Shown: piece after piece, positions 6,698 through 14,885 of the stretch | Position numbering within the stretch: the stretch's first letter is position 1 | Layout: every line of letters starts with the position of its first letter | From: Streptomyces sp. ADI95-17 | GTDB taxonomy: Bacteria; Actinomycetota; Actinomycetes; Streptomycetales; Streptomycetaceae | Direction: 5' to 3' | Assembly (NCBI RefSeq): GCF_003846175.1 | Contig: NZ_ML123050.1 | Location: 557,760 to 592,574 of the forward strand | Length of the DNA stretch: 34,815 nt | Notes under the pieces: model-generated | What the model was told of the DNA's origin: nothing | Seen by the model: only the letters and a program-made list of their open reading frames with translations | Database searches by the model: none | Made by a program: the position numbers and the translations under genes

Positions 6698-8197
6698 TCA
6701 GATCTCCGACGACCGCCTGCGCTGCTTGATGATGGAGCTCTGCGGCAGCGAAAGCTTGATCTCCTCCCGCAGGTCCTCGATCTTCGCGTAGCCCGCGAAC
6801 TGGCCCGTGAGCCGGTACATTTCGCGCAGCCGGTCCCAGGTGCGGTGCGAGGAGGTCTCCCCCATCGTCACCAGGGCCAGTCGCGCGTAACGGTCGGCCT
6901 GCTCGGGATCATCGGCGATGAAGCAGGCCGAAGCGAGCGAGATGTAGTCGAAGATCTTGGACCGCTGGCGTCCGTTGGCCCGCAGCTCCAGCGCCAGCTT
7001 GGCGTGGCGCTGGGCCACGATCGCCGCCGACGGGTCGTGTTCGGCGAGCGTGCGGAAGGCCAGGGCCTGCATGCCGTGCATGTCCGCCTCGTCGAACATC
7101 TGCATCCAGCTGGGCGGCGGCACATCGCTCTTGTCCGAGGTGAAGAGCTCCTCGGCCTTCCCGAGCGTGCGCCGCATCGCCTGGCCGCGGCCCATGGACG
7201 CCTGTGCCCAGGCCTCGATGGTGTGCAGCATCGCCTGGGTGCGGGGCAGAACCATGTCCCCGGAACCGGACTTGGCGAGCTTCATCAGATCCAGGGCGTC
7301 GTCGGGACGGCCCAGATGGACCATCTGGCGGGCCGCCCTGGAGAGCGCCTCGCCCGCGCGGGGGCGGTCGCCGCCCTCGCGCGCCGCGTGGGCCGCGATG
7401 ATGAAGTACTTCTGGGCGGTCGGTTCGAGGCCGATGTCGTGGGACATCCATCCCGCGAGTACCGCGAGATTGGCCGCCACGCCCCAGAGCCTGCGCTGGA
7501 GATGATCGGGGTGGCGGTAGGCGAGCATGCCGCCCACCTCGTTGAGCTGGCCCACCACGGCCTTGCGCTGCAGTCCGCCACCCCGTGAGGCGTCCCAGGC
7601 GCGGAACACCTCGACGGACCGTTCGAGCGCCTCGATCTCGTCCGACCCGATGGGCGCGGCCTCGTACCGGTCGAAACCGGCCGGGTCCGCGTGCAGCGGG
7701 TCTTCGATCCTTGGCGCGTCGGCCGCCAGTACGGGGTCGGAGTGCAGCCAGTCGTGCATGGGGCCGGTGATGGTCGATCCTGCGGCGAGCGCGGCGCCCG
7801 CGCTCACCAAGCCGCGTCGGTTGAGCATGAGGTCCATTCCCGTGAATTCGGTGAGGACCGCTGCCGTCCGCTCGGGCGCCCACGGCAGTCCGTCGGGATT
7901 GTCCTGCGTCCCGGCCTCCTGCCGTTTCCCCATACGCCCGCGTCGGCCGAACCCGAGGTCCTCGATGGTCACGACACGACCGAGCCGCTCGGTGAACAGG
8001 GCAGCCAGCACCTTGGGCACGGGATCTCGGGGGGACTCCCCCATGTCGATCCAGCGCCTCACCCGCGAGGTGTCGGTGGCCAGTTGCGGGTGGCCCATGG
8101 CCGCCGCCTGCCTGTTCACCATTCTCGCAAGTTCGCCCTTGGACCAGCCGGCGAGGCCGAACAGGTCGGACAGGCGGGTGTTGGGTTCTCCGGTCAC
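6698..8197 (-). CDS. NsdA/NsdB-like TPR developmental regulator
   Basis: 499 residues, GTG 8197. The N-terminus LSDLFGLAGWSKGELARMVN followed by TDTSRVRRWIDMGESPRDPVP is an HTH-like block characteristic of the Streptomyces NsdA/NsdB group (negative regulators of sporulation and antibiotic production). A hydrophobic stretch LVSAGAALAAGSTITG follows near residue 130. The C-terminal two thirds is helical and rich in Ala/Leu TPR-like repeats. The length matches NsdA (about 500 residues), but several paralogues exist per genome, so assignment to nsdA or nsdB is not made. It is divergent from the APH-type kinase gene, with 231 bp between them. Role inferred: cytoplasmic, probably DNA-binding, developmental repressor. 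Confidence 0.8.
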   Translation of the reverse strand: MTGEPNTRLSDLFGLAGWSKGELARMVNRQAAAMGHPQLATDTSRVRRWIDMGESPRDPVPKVLAALFTERLGRVVTIEDLGFGRRGRMGKRQEAGTQDNPDGLPWAPERTAAVLTEFTGMDLMLNRRGLVSAGAALAAGSTITGPMHDWLHSDPVLAADAPRIEDPLHADPAGFDRYEAAPIGSDEIEALERSVEVFRAWDASRGGGLQRKAVVGQLNEVGGMLAYRHPDHLQRRLWGVAANLAVLAGWMSHDIGLEPTAQKYFIIAAHAAREGGDRPRAGEALSRAARQMVHLGRPDDALDLMKLAKSGSGDMVLPRTQAMLHTIEAWAQASMGRGQAMRRTLGKAEELFTSDKSDVPPPSWMQMFDEADMHGMQALAFRTLAEHDPSAAIVAQRHAKLALELRANGRQRSKIFDYISLASACFIADDPEQADRYARLALVTMGETSSHRTWDRLREMYRLTGQFAGYAKIEDLREEIKLSLPQSSIIKQRRRSSEI

Positions 8198-8258
8198 GTC
8201 AAGCCCCCAGGTTCTCGGCTGTGTTGACAGTAACCCCCTGTCAGAGGCCTTGCGACAA

Positions 8259-8288
8259 TTCGCCAGGGTTCGCCAGGGTCCGCCAGTT
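8259..8288. repeat. Three tandem 10-bp repeats TTCGCCAGGG
   Basis: TTCGCCAGGG is repeated exactly (8259-8268, 8269-8278) followed by a diverged third unit TCCGCCAGTT. It lies 62-91 bp upstream of the NsdA-like start and about 140 bp upstream of the kinase start. The 10-bp period puts each unit on the same DNA face, which suggests a regulator-binding array. A dyad GACAG-N7-CTGTC stands next to it at about 8226-8242. Confidence 0.5.
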
Positions 8289-8428
8289 GGTCTGCCACCC
8301 GCCTGCCGGTGTCAGGTAGGAAAGCGCCACCCCGCCCGGCAGCCCTAGGTACTCCCCAGGGTGCCGAACGGCCGCCGGCCGGGGCGGCGCACGCAACTTG
8401 TCGGCGCGCGAAGGGATCTGTCTCGCCC

Positions 8429-9565
8429 ATGTACACAGCATCGTCCTCCGTGACCGCCCCGCCCCGGCCGCTCCGTCCCCTGGGGGCGGGCGGCGGTCCG
8501 TACCTCTCCCCGCACGCCGCTCCCCCGGCGCCCGGCACGGTCCGGCCGCGTCGGCCGGCCGGGATGGTCGGCCCGCCGCTCAGCGGCCGGCTGGACCTGT
8601 CCGGCGCGCAGGGGGCGCAGCTGAGAATGGCGATCGCCTCGGTGCACCGGATCTGCCCCGAGTTCAACCCGGTCCAGGTGCTGCGCCGCAGCGGCCGTTC
8701 CGTGCTGCTCGTGGGCTCCACCGGCCGGGCCACCGCGGTCGCCAAGTGTTTACTGGACCACTCCCCGGCGTGGTCGGAGCGGTTCCGTCACGAAATAGCT
8801 GCATATCGTGCGTTCGTCCGGCACCGTCCGCCGGTGCGCGTGCCGCGGCTCATCGCGGCCGATCCGGAGAACTGCACACTGGTGATCGAGCGGATGCCCG
8901 GCCGGGTGGCCGCGTTGACCCGGCATCCCTCGGAGGCCCCGCCCCGTGCCGATGTCCGGGCCGCGCTGGGCGCGATCAGCCGGGTCAACGCCTGGCGGCC
9001 GGCGCCGGGGCTGTTCGACGCCCCGCTCGACTACGCCTCGCGGATCGCGCGCTACCACGAGCTGGGGCTCTTCACCGACCGCGATCTGGGTGATCTGCAG
9101 AAGCTGCTGCACGGTCTGGCGCACGCGGGCGGCCGGCAGGGCATGGGGCAGTTCTGTCACGGTGACGCCCTGCTCTCCAACATCCTGCTGTCGCCCACAG
9201 GTCCGGTGCTGGTGGACTGGGAGCACGCGGGCTGGTATCTGCCCGGGTACGACCTGGCGACGCTCTGGACGGTCCTCGGTGACGCACCGGCGGCACGGCG
9301 TCAGATCAGCCAGCTGGCGCAGGCCAACGGACCGACCGCGCGGGACGCGTTCCTGGTGAACCTGATGCTGGTGCTGACCCGCGAGATCCGTACGTACGAG
9401 ACGGCCGTCCAGCGGGCCATGCGGGATTCGACGGCCTCGGGCGCCGGTCAGGAGCGCCCGGGTGCGCTGTCGTCGAGCGAGGAGCAGCGGCTGTTGCTGC
9501 GCCGGCTGCACGACGACTGTGCGATGGCCCGCAGGGCCGTACGTGCCGCGGTCGGCACCCGCTGA
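8429..9565 (+). CDS. Aminoglycoside phosphotransferase (APH)-fold kinase
   Basis: 378 residues from ATG 8429 (AAGGGA about 13 nt upstream). The catalytic loop HGDALLSNILL (about residue 244) and the metal-binding VLVDWEHAGW (about residue 262) are the canonical APH/choline-kinase Brenner motifs. The N-lobe is represented by VLRRSGRSVLLVGSTGRATA. The first 60 residues are Pro/Gly-rich and low complexity. The acceptor is unknown: the APH fold serves antibiotics, homoserine, choline, sugars and proteins, and nothing here shows resistance. Its divergent pairing with the NsdA-like regulator suggests a developmental or regulatory role, but this is inference. Confidence 0.85.
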   Translation: MYTASSSVTAPPRPLRPLGAGGGPYLSPHAAPPAPGTVRPRRPAGMVGPPLSGRLDLSGAQGAQLRMAIASVHRICPEFNPVQVLRRSGRSVLLVGSTGRATAVAKCLLDHSPAWSERFRHEIAAYRAFVRHRPPVRVPRLIAADPENCTLVIERMPGRVAALTRHPSEAPPRADVRAALGAISRVNAWRPAPGLFDAPLDYASRIARYHELGLFTDRDLGDLQKLLHGLAHAGGRQGMGQFCHGDALLSNILLSPTGPVLVDWEHAGWYLPGYDLATLWTVLGDAPAARRQISQLAQANGPTARDAFLVNLMLVLTREIRTYETAVQRAMRDSTASGAGQERPGALSSSEEQRLLLRRLHDDCAMARRAVRAAVGTR

Positions 9566-9579
9566 CCCTGCCAGGGGAT

Positions 9580-9623
9580 GCGTGCTGCGGGTCCGGTGCC
9601 GACACACCGGGCCCGCGGCACGC
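9580..9623. terminator. Bidirectional terminator between kinase and ThuA genes
   Basis: A 17-bp stem, 9580-9596 with 9607-9623, fully paired when two G-U pairs are allowed, with a 10-nt loop. It sits between convergent genes, 15 nt after the kinase stop and 11 nt after the ThuA-protein stop. Confidence 0.75.
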
Positions 9624-9633
9624 CGAGGTACGG

Positions 9634-12600
9634 TCAGGGGCTCTTGAAGTCGACCGCGTCCACGTCGAACGAGTTGTCCTGCGGGGACGTGAAGACGAGG
9701 TACAGCTTGTGGGTTCCCTTCAGTTCCTGGACGGGCACGGGCGGGGTCGCCTGATAGTTGTCCCAGCCGCCCGTATTGGGCACCGGGGTGGTGGCGAGCA
9801 GCGGGCCGTCGGCGGAGTCCGCGCGGAGTTCGATCGCGCCGACCCCGTTCGGTGAGGACAGCCGGTAGCTGACGGTGCCGATGCCCTCGACGCTCATCGG
9901 GTCGAACGCGACCCAGTCACCGTCGGAGACGTCCCCGATCCGCTTGCCGTTCTCGGCTCCTTCCTGGGCGACGATCCGGGTGCCGGACTGGGCGTCGTAG
10001 TACTCCGCCTGCTTGTGCTTCGGCTGGAGCACGGCGCGGCCGTAGCCGGTCAGGGCGGAGACGCCGTCGCCGCCCTTGTCGGTGTACTTGGCGTTGAGTA
10101 CGTAGGTGAGGTCCGCTCCTTCGGGGTGGCCGCCCAGGTCACCGGTGTCGACGGTGCCCTCACAGCCGGGGATGTCGGTCGTGGGGTGCTCGTGGTCGTC
10201 GTGGCCCAGGGCCGGGTTGACGGTCACCTTGGTGCAGTCGACCGGGCCGTCCTCGGGATCGGTAACCGTGACCTTGTACGGGATCTTGTCGCCGAACTCG
10301 ATGAGTTTGCCGCTGACCGGGAATTCGATGGTCACCTTCGGTGCCGTGTTGCCGGCGGTGACGGGGATGTTGGCGTAGCCGGACTTGCCGGTGGAGTCGG
10401 TGACCTTCAGCTGGGCGGCGAAGTCGCCCCTGGCCGTGTAGGTGTGGCTGGGCGACGCCTCCGTGGAGTCGTAGGTGCCGTCGCCGTCGAAGTCCCAGGC
10501 GTAGCTGAGCGCGTCCCCGTCCGGGTCGTTGCTGCCCTCGCTGGAGAAGTCGACCTTCAGCGGTACGGGGCCGTCCGTGGCGGAGGCGGCCGCCTTGGCC
10601 ACCGGGGCGCGCTGTCCCTGGGCGTAGTCGATGCGGTAGAGCCCGGAGTCGTTGTTGCCGCCACCGAACGAACTGCCCCATTCGAGGACGTAGAGCGAGC
10701 CGTCGGGCCCGAAGGTCATGTCCATCGGCTTGTTGAACTTCTGGGTGGAGAGGAAGTCATTGATCTTCAGGACCTTCTGGTCCTTGTCGAAGCGGACTTC
10801 CTTGACGAAGTTGCGCGACCACTCGTAGAAGAAGCTCGCGCCCTCGAAGTAGGCGGGGAACTTCGTGGTGGAGGGGTTCTTCCCGTCGTAGTGGTAGACG
10901 GGGCCGCTCATCGGGGCCGAGCCGCCGCTGCCGACCTCGGGGAATTCCTCGGAGGCGCCGTAGCCGTACCAGATCTCCGGCTGCTGGATGGGCGGGAGTT
11001 CGGTCAGTCCGGTGTTGTTGGGCGAGGGGTTGACGGGGTTGGCGCAGTCGAACTTGGCGCCGACCTCCTTGGTGTCGGGGTTGTACGGGGCGTAGGCCTG
11101 GTTGTTGCCGTGGCAGAACGGCCAGCCGAAGTTGCCGGCCTTCTTGATGACGTTGTACTCGACGAGGCCCTCCGGTCCTCGGTCGGTGGTGGGCAGTCCG
11201 CGGTCGGGGCCGTAGTCGGAGGCGTGGACGTAGCCCGTCTTGGGGTCGACGGTGAAGCGGAACGGGTTGCGGAAGCCCATCGCGTAGATCTCGGGGCGGG
11301 TCTTGGCCGTGCCGGGGGCGAAGAGGTTGCCCTTGGGGATGGTGTAGCCGCCGGAGTCCTTCGGCTTGATCCGCAGGATCTTGCCGCGCAGGTCGTCGGT
11401 GTTGCCCGCGGTGCGGGCGGCGTCGAGCATCTGCTTGCCCTCGCGCCAGTCGAGCGGGGCGTATCCCTGCCAGTTCGGGTCGAGGTTGGGCGGGGTGTCG
11501 TCGCCGACGCCGAGGTAGAGCGTGCGGCCGGGGCCGAACTCGACGGCGCCTCCGGTGTGTCCGGGCTCGGGGAAGCTGCGGTCGCGGTAGGCGGGGACGT
11601 CGAGGAGCTTCTTCTCGCTGGCGGGGTCGAGGGTGTTGCCCCTGACGGTGAAGCGGGAGAGCCGGTTGACGTCCTCGGTGGCACCCGCGGGGGCGTAGTA
11701 GAGGTAGATCCAGTGGTTCTTGACGAAGTCCGGGTCGAGTTCCATGCCGACCAGGCCGTCCTCGCCGCCGGTGTAGACGTCGAGCTTTCCGGCGGTGGTG
11801 GTGGCGTGGGTCGCCGGGTCGTAGATGTTGATCTCGCCGCTGCGCTGGATGTAGAAGACCCGGCCGTCCTTGGCGACGTCGAGTTCCATCGGGTCGGCGG
11901 TGTTGTCGTCGAGAGCCACCTTCTCGTAGCCGCTCCAGACGGTGCCGCCGCAGTCGCCGGGCTTGTTGCCCGCGGCCCACCTGACGCCGCCCATGACATG
12001 GGTACGGAAGGCGGCTTCGCTGTACGAGGCGGTGTCGTGGCCCATGGCGGTCGCCCAGACCCTGCCGCCCTCGGTGTTGCGGCACCAGGAGATCGGGTGG
12101 TCGGCGCCCATGGCGGAGCCGCCGGGGTTGTAGGTGGTCTCGTCGGCGGTGACCAGGACGTGGACGTCACCGCGGGGGTTCCGGTCGAAGTTGTACCACT
12201 CCTCGGGGCGTTCCCAGCGTTCGGGGAGTCCCGCGGTGGAGGGGTGGACGCGGTCGGCGACCTTGGCGGTGCCCTGGAGGACACCGGGTGAGTGGGCGGG
12301 CATGTGGACGCCGCCGTTGATGGCCTCGTCCCACCAGGGGAAGGTCTCCTCGATGCCCATGTCGAGGGTGTTGTGGAGGGCGACGACGCCGCCACCGCCG
12401 CGTACGTAGGACTGCATCGCTTCGCGCTGGGCGTCGGTGTCCCAGACCATGCCTGAGTTCTGCAGCATGACGACGACGTCGAAGTCCTTGAGCTTCACCG
12501 GGTCGAAGACCGCGGGGTCGGCGGTCTCGACGAGTTCGAAATTGCCGGCGGCCGCCTCCTCCTTGAACATCTGGATGCCGGCCGGGATGGAGGCGTGCAC

Positions 12601-12765
12601 ATAGCCGACGGCGCGGGTGAAGAGCAGGGCTCGGAAGGCGGGGGCCTTGCCGGTGGTGGCTGCGGTCGCGGGCAGTGCGGTCAGCGCGAGGAGCAGTGCG
12701 CCCACCAGCGCGATGAACGTACGCCGCATGTCACGGACATGACAGCGCAATCGGTGACGGCTCAC
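9634..12765 (-). CDS. Exported ThuA / sugar dehydrogenase / PKD / CBM multidomain protein
   Basis: 1043 residues. GTG 12765 has RBS AGAGAGGA; an internal ATG at 12729 (MRRTFIALVGALLLALTALP) begins the hydrophobic signal core. Order: signal peptide to about 36; ThuA-like (trehalose-utilisation, GATase fold) about 43-272 with RGGGGVVALHNTLD and AMGHD; GSDH-like beta-propeller (PQQ-dependent sugar dehydrogenase family) about 285-720 with RGKILRI, MGFRNPFRF and AGNFGWPFC motifs; PKD domain about 730-815 (DPDGDALSYAWDFDGDG); a linker with a DPEDGP motif; a C-terminal CBM6-like beta-sandwich about 915-1043. It is the last gene of the sugar-ABC operon, 36 bp after the epimerase gene. Inferred role: bind a polysaccharide or glycoside outside the cell and oxidise or process its sugar. 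PQQ dependence is a family property, not shown here. Confidence 0.9.
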   Translation of the reverse strand: MSRHRLRCHVRDMRRTFIALVGALLLALTALPATAATTGKAPAFRALLFTRAVGYVHASIPAGIQMFKEEAAAGNFELVETADPAVFDPVKLKDFDVVVMLQNSGMVWDTDAQREAMQSYVRGGGGVVALHNTLDMGIEETFPWWDEAINGGVHMPAHSPGVLQGTAKVADRVHPSTAGLPERWERPEEWYNFDRNPRGDVHVLVTADETTYNPGGSAMGADHPISWCRNTEGGRVWATAMGHDTASYSEAAFRTHVMGGVRWAAGNKPGDCGGTVWSGYEKVALDDNTADPMELDVAKDGRVFYIQRSGEINIYDPATHATTTAGKLDVYTGGEDGLVGMELDPDFVKNHWIYLYYAPAGATEDVNRLSRFTVRGNTLDPASEKKLLDVPAYRDRSFPEPGHTGGAVEFGPGRTLYLGVGDDTPPNLDPNWQGYAPLDWREGKQMLDAARTAGNTDDLRGKILRIKPKDSGGYTIPKGNLFAPGTAKTRPEIYAMGFRNPFRFTVDPKTGYVHASDYGPDRGLPTTDRGPEGLVEYNVIKKAGNFGWPFCHGNNQAYAPYNPDTKEVGAKFDCANPVNPSPNNTGLTELPPIQQPEIWYGYGASEEFPEVGSGGSAPMSGPVYHYDGKNPSTTKFPAYFEGASFFYEWSRNFVKEVRFDKDQKVLKINDFLSTQKFNKPMDMTFGPDGSLYVLEWGSSFGGGNNDSGLYRIDYAQGQRAPVAKAAASATDGPVPLKVDFSSEGSNDPDGDALSYAWDFDGDGTYDSTEASPSHTYTARGDFAAQLKVTDSTGKSGYANIPVTAGNTAPKVTIEFPVSGKLIEFGDKIPYKVTVTDPEDGPVDCTKVTVNPALGHDDHEHPTTDIPGCEGTVDTGDLGGHPEGADLTYVLNAKYTDKGGDGVSALTGYGRAVLQPKHKQAEYYDAQSGTRIVAQEGAENGKRIGDVSDGDWVAFDPMSVEGIGTVSYRLSSPNGVGAIELRADSADGPLLATTPVPNTGGWDNYQATPPVPVQELKGTHKLYLVFTSPQDNSFDVDAVDFKSP

Positions 12766-12801
12766 GAGCGGGTCCTCTCTGCGGATTGCGGACGAGCGGT
12801 G

Positions 12802-13674
12802 TCAGGGGGTGGTGCCGAGGGCGTGGCGCAGAAAGGCCAGGCCGTCGGCGGCGATGCTGTCCTGGGTGCCGGCGAGCGGGCGCCAGACCGAGGCGGCGAC
12901 CGCGATGGCGTCGTTGTGCGCGGTGAACGACTCGATGCAGAGCGGGCCCCAGTAGCCGCACGTGGTGAGCGCGGCGAGGAAGCCCGGCCAGTCGAGACTG
13001 TCGGCGCCGGGGGTGCCCCGGTCGTTCGCGCACACCTGGACGTGGACGATGCGGCCCGCCGCGCGGTGCACGGCGTCGGGCAGCGAGCGTTCCTCGATGT
13101 TCTGGTGGTACACGTCGAGCGCGAGGCCGATGGTGCTCTCGGGAAGCCCGGTCAGCGCTTCGAGGGTCTGGTCCACGGTGTTGAGCAGACTCGTCTCGTA
13201 CCGGTTGAGGGGTTCCACGGCGAGCCGCACCCCCGCCGCGCGGGCGTGCGCGACCACCGGGGCGAGGTTCTCCCGCAACTCCTCGTACGCGGCGGCGCGT
13301 TCGGCACGGTCCATCCGCCAGGTGCGGCCCACCGCCGCGTACATGGGTCCGGCGACGGTGGGGGCGCCGAGAGCCCGGGCGGCGTCGACGCACCGGAACA
13401 GATAGTCCTGGGTGACCCGGACGGTCCCCGGGTCGGTGCGGACGAGATTGCGGTCGGGCGGCATCACGGCGATCACCGCGGCGGGGGCGAGACCGGAGGC
13501 GTCGAGCAGTTTGGCGACGGATCCGGGTGCCCAGTCCCGTTCGTTCTCCAGCGGGATCTCGACGCAGTCGAAGCCCCATGCGGACAGCTTCGGCAGCACG
13601 TCACCGAGCGTTTCGTAGGTCACCGGCGAGTGCCAGATCCACGGGTTGGCGCCGAGCGGGAGAGCGACGGTCAC
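12802..13674 (-). CDS. TIM-barrel sugar (phosphate) isomerase/epimerase
   Basis: 290 residues from GTG 13674, which overlaps the stop of the binding-protein gene by 3-4 nt. Family AP_endonuc_2/xylose-isomerase-like. Motifs resemble ketose 3-epimerases (D-tagatose/D-allulose 3-epimerase group): LAVEPLNRYETSLLNT with the first metal-binding Glu, LALDVYHQNIEE with the Asp and a nearby His, HVQVCANDRGTPG and GPLCIESF with the last Glu. No signal peptide, so cytoplasmic. It probably isomerises or epimerises the sugar brought in by the adjacent ABC transporter, or a 3-keto derivative of it. The substrate cannot be read from sequence. Confidence 0.88.
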   Translation of the reverse strand: MTVALPLGANPWIWHSPVTYETLGDVLPKLSAWGFDCVEIPLENERDWAPGSVAKLLDASGLAPAAVIAVMPPDRNLVRTDPGTVRVTQDYLFRCVDAARALGAPTVAGPMYAAVGRTWRMDRAERAAAYEELRENLAPVVAHARAAGVRLAVEPLNRYETSLLNTVDQTLEALTGLPESTIGLALDVYHQNIEERSLPDAVHRAAGRIVHVQVCANDRGTPGADSLDWPGFLAALTTCGYWGPLCIESFTAHNDAIAVAASVWRPLAGTQDSIAADGLAFLRHALGTTP

Positions 13675-14885
13675 TTCTTGCCTCCCCATTTCTCGGGGAA
13701 TCCGGGGAGGTTCTCGCAGCCGCACATCGCGTAGTGCAGTGGCGGCATGCCGGGCTTGAAGTACCGGTCGAGGGTCTCCTGGGTGACGGTGGGCTGCGGC
13801 AGCTTCCACTCCTTCGGGACCTGCTGCCCCTTGAGGATCCTCAGCGCGGCGATGACCGGGGTGCGCCACTGGAAGGTGGGGTAGGAGGGCGCGATCGCGG
13901 TGAGCTTCTTCTCCTTCCATGCCTGGAGGAAGTCCTGCTGGTCCTCGCCGGTGATGGGCGGCACGTCCCGGCCGGCGTCCTCGAAGGCCTCCACCGCGGC
14001 GACGGAGGTGGCCCCGGAGTCCATCCAGACGCCGTCGATGTCGCCGTTGCGGGTGAGGGCGTCGGTGACGATCGCCTTGGTCTTCGCCGGGTCGCCGTCG
14101 GTGAACTTCACGTCCACGACGTCGAGTCCGCTCTTGTCGAACGCGAGCTTCGCCGCCGACCAGCGGGTCTCCAGCACATCGACGCCGGGAGAGATCCGCA
14201 GGGCGAGGATCTTCCCCTCGGGCTTCACCTTCCCGACGAGGAAGTCGGCGGCGACCGCTCCGTAGCCGTAGCCGCCGATCGGGTTGATGAAGGTGACGGC
14301 GCAGTCGGTCTCGACGCCCCGGTCGAAGACGATCACGGGCACCTTCGCGCAGGCCTGTTCGACGGCGGGGGTCAGGGTGGCCGTGGTGTTCGGGGAGACG
14401 ATCAGGGCGTCGCAGTCCCGGCCGGCGAGCTCCTGGATGTCGGAGATCTGCTTGTCGTCCTTGCCCTGCGCGTCGAGAACGGTGAACTCGGTGATCTCCT
14501 TGTGGAGTGCGGCCTCGGCCCGCATGTTCTTGAGGCCGACCTGACGCCAGGGGTTGAAGACCCCCGCGTTGGAGAAGCAGAGCCGGATTCCGCCGGAGTC
14601 CTTCTTCCGGTACCGGCCGGTGTCGACGAGCTCCGGGCGGAGCATCTGCTCCCACGGTCTCGTGGCGGGCCCCTGCGGGGTGACCTCGGCGAGGCCGAGC
14701 TGGCGGTCGTACTCGGCCCGGTCGAAGAACTTCGACTGCTCGCCGGTGCCCGGGTCGCCCGTGCCGCCGCTCGCTCCGGCGGCGGGCGCGTCGGGCGGGG
14801 CGTCGCTGGTGCAGCCGGCCAGCAGGGCCGCGCCGAGCAGTGCGGCGACCGGCGCGAGGACGTGTCCGAGCTTTCGCGTACTCAT
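13671..14885 (-). CDS. Sugar ABC transporter substrate-binding lipoprotein
   Basis: 404 residues from ATG 14885; this start overlaps the permease stop in an ATGA arrangement. Lipobox ALLAGC places the lipidated Cys at 25, after which comes a Gly/Ala/Pro-rich linker. A periplasmic-binding-protein type 1 fold (RbsB/Peripla_BP_4) follows from about residue 100: IRLCFSNAGVFNPWRQVGLK, CDALIVSPNTTATLTPAVEQ, VPVIVFDRGV, DGVWMDSGATSVAAVEAF. It is longer than typical RbsB (about 300) because of the N-terminal linker and a C-terminal tail with MCGCENLPGFPEKWGG. It would deliver the ligand to the two permeases encoded just upstream. Ligand unknown, probably a mono- or disaccharide. Confidence 0.93.
   Translation of the reverse strand: MSTRKLGHVLAPVAALLGAALLAGCTSDAPPDAPAAGASGGTGDPGTGEQSKFFDRAEYDRQLGLAEVTPQGPATRPWEQMLRPELVDTGRYRKKDSGGIRLCFSNAGVFNPWRQVGLKNMRAEAALHKEITEFTVLDAQGKDDKQISDIQELAGRDCDALIVSPNTTATLTPAVEQACAKVPVIVFDRGVETDCAVTFINPIGGYGYGAVAADFLVGKVKPEGKILALRISPGVDVLETRWSAAKLAFDKSGLDVVDVKFTDGDPAKTKAIVTDALTRNGDIDGVWMDSGATSVAAVEAFEDAGRDVPPITGEDQQDFLQAWKEKKLTAIAPSYPTFQWRTPVIAALRILKGQQVPKEWKLPQPTVTQETLDRYFKPGMPPLHYAMCGCENLPGFPEKWGGKK

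Noticed and set aside
8429..9565. Antibiotic-resistance aminoglycoside phosphotransferase
   Set aside because: The APH fold is clear but the motifs do not place it among known resistance enzymes, and no resistance or biosynthetic context is present.
10015..12291. 758-codon plus-strand frame antisense to the ThuA protein
   Set aside because: Low-complexity Val/Gly/Asp composition typical of the mirror strand of a high-GC gene; no RBS or motif.
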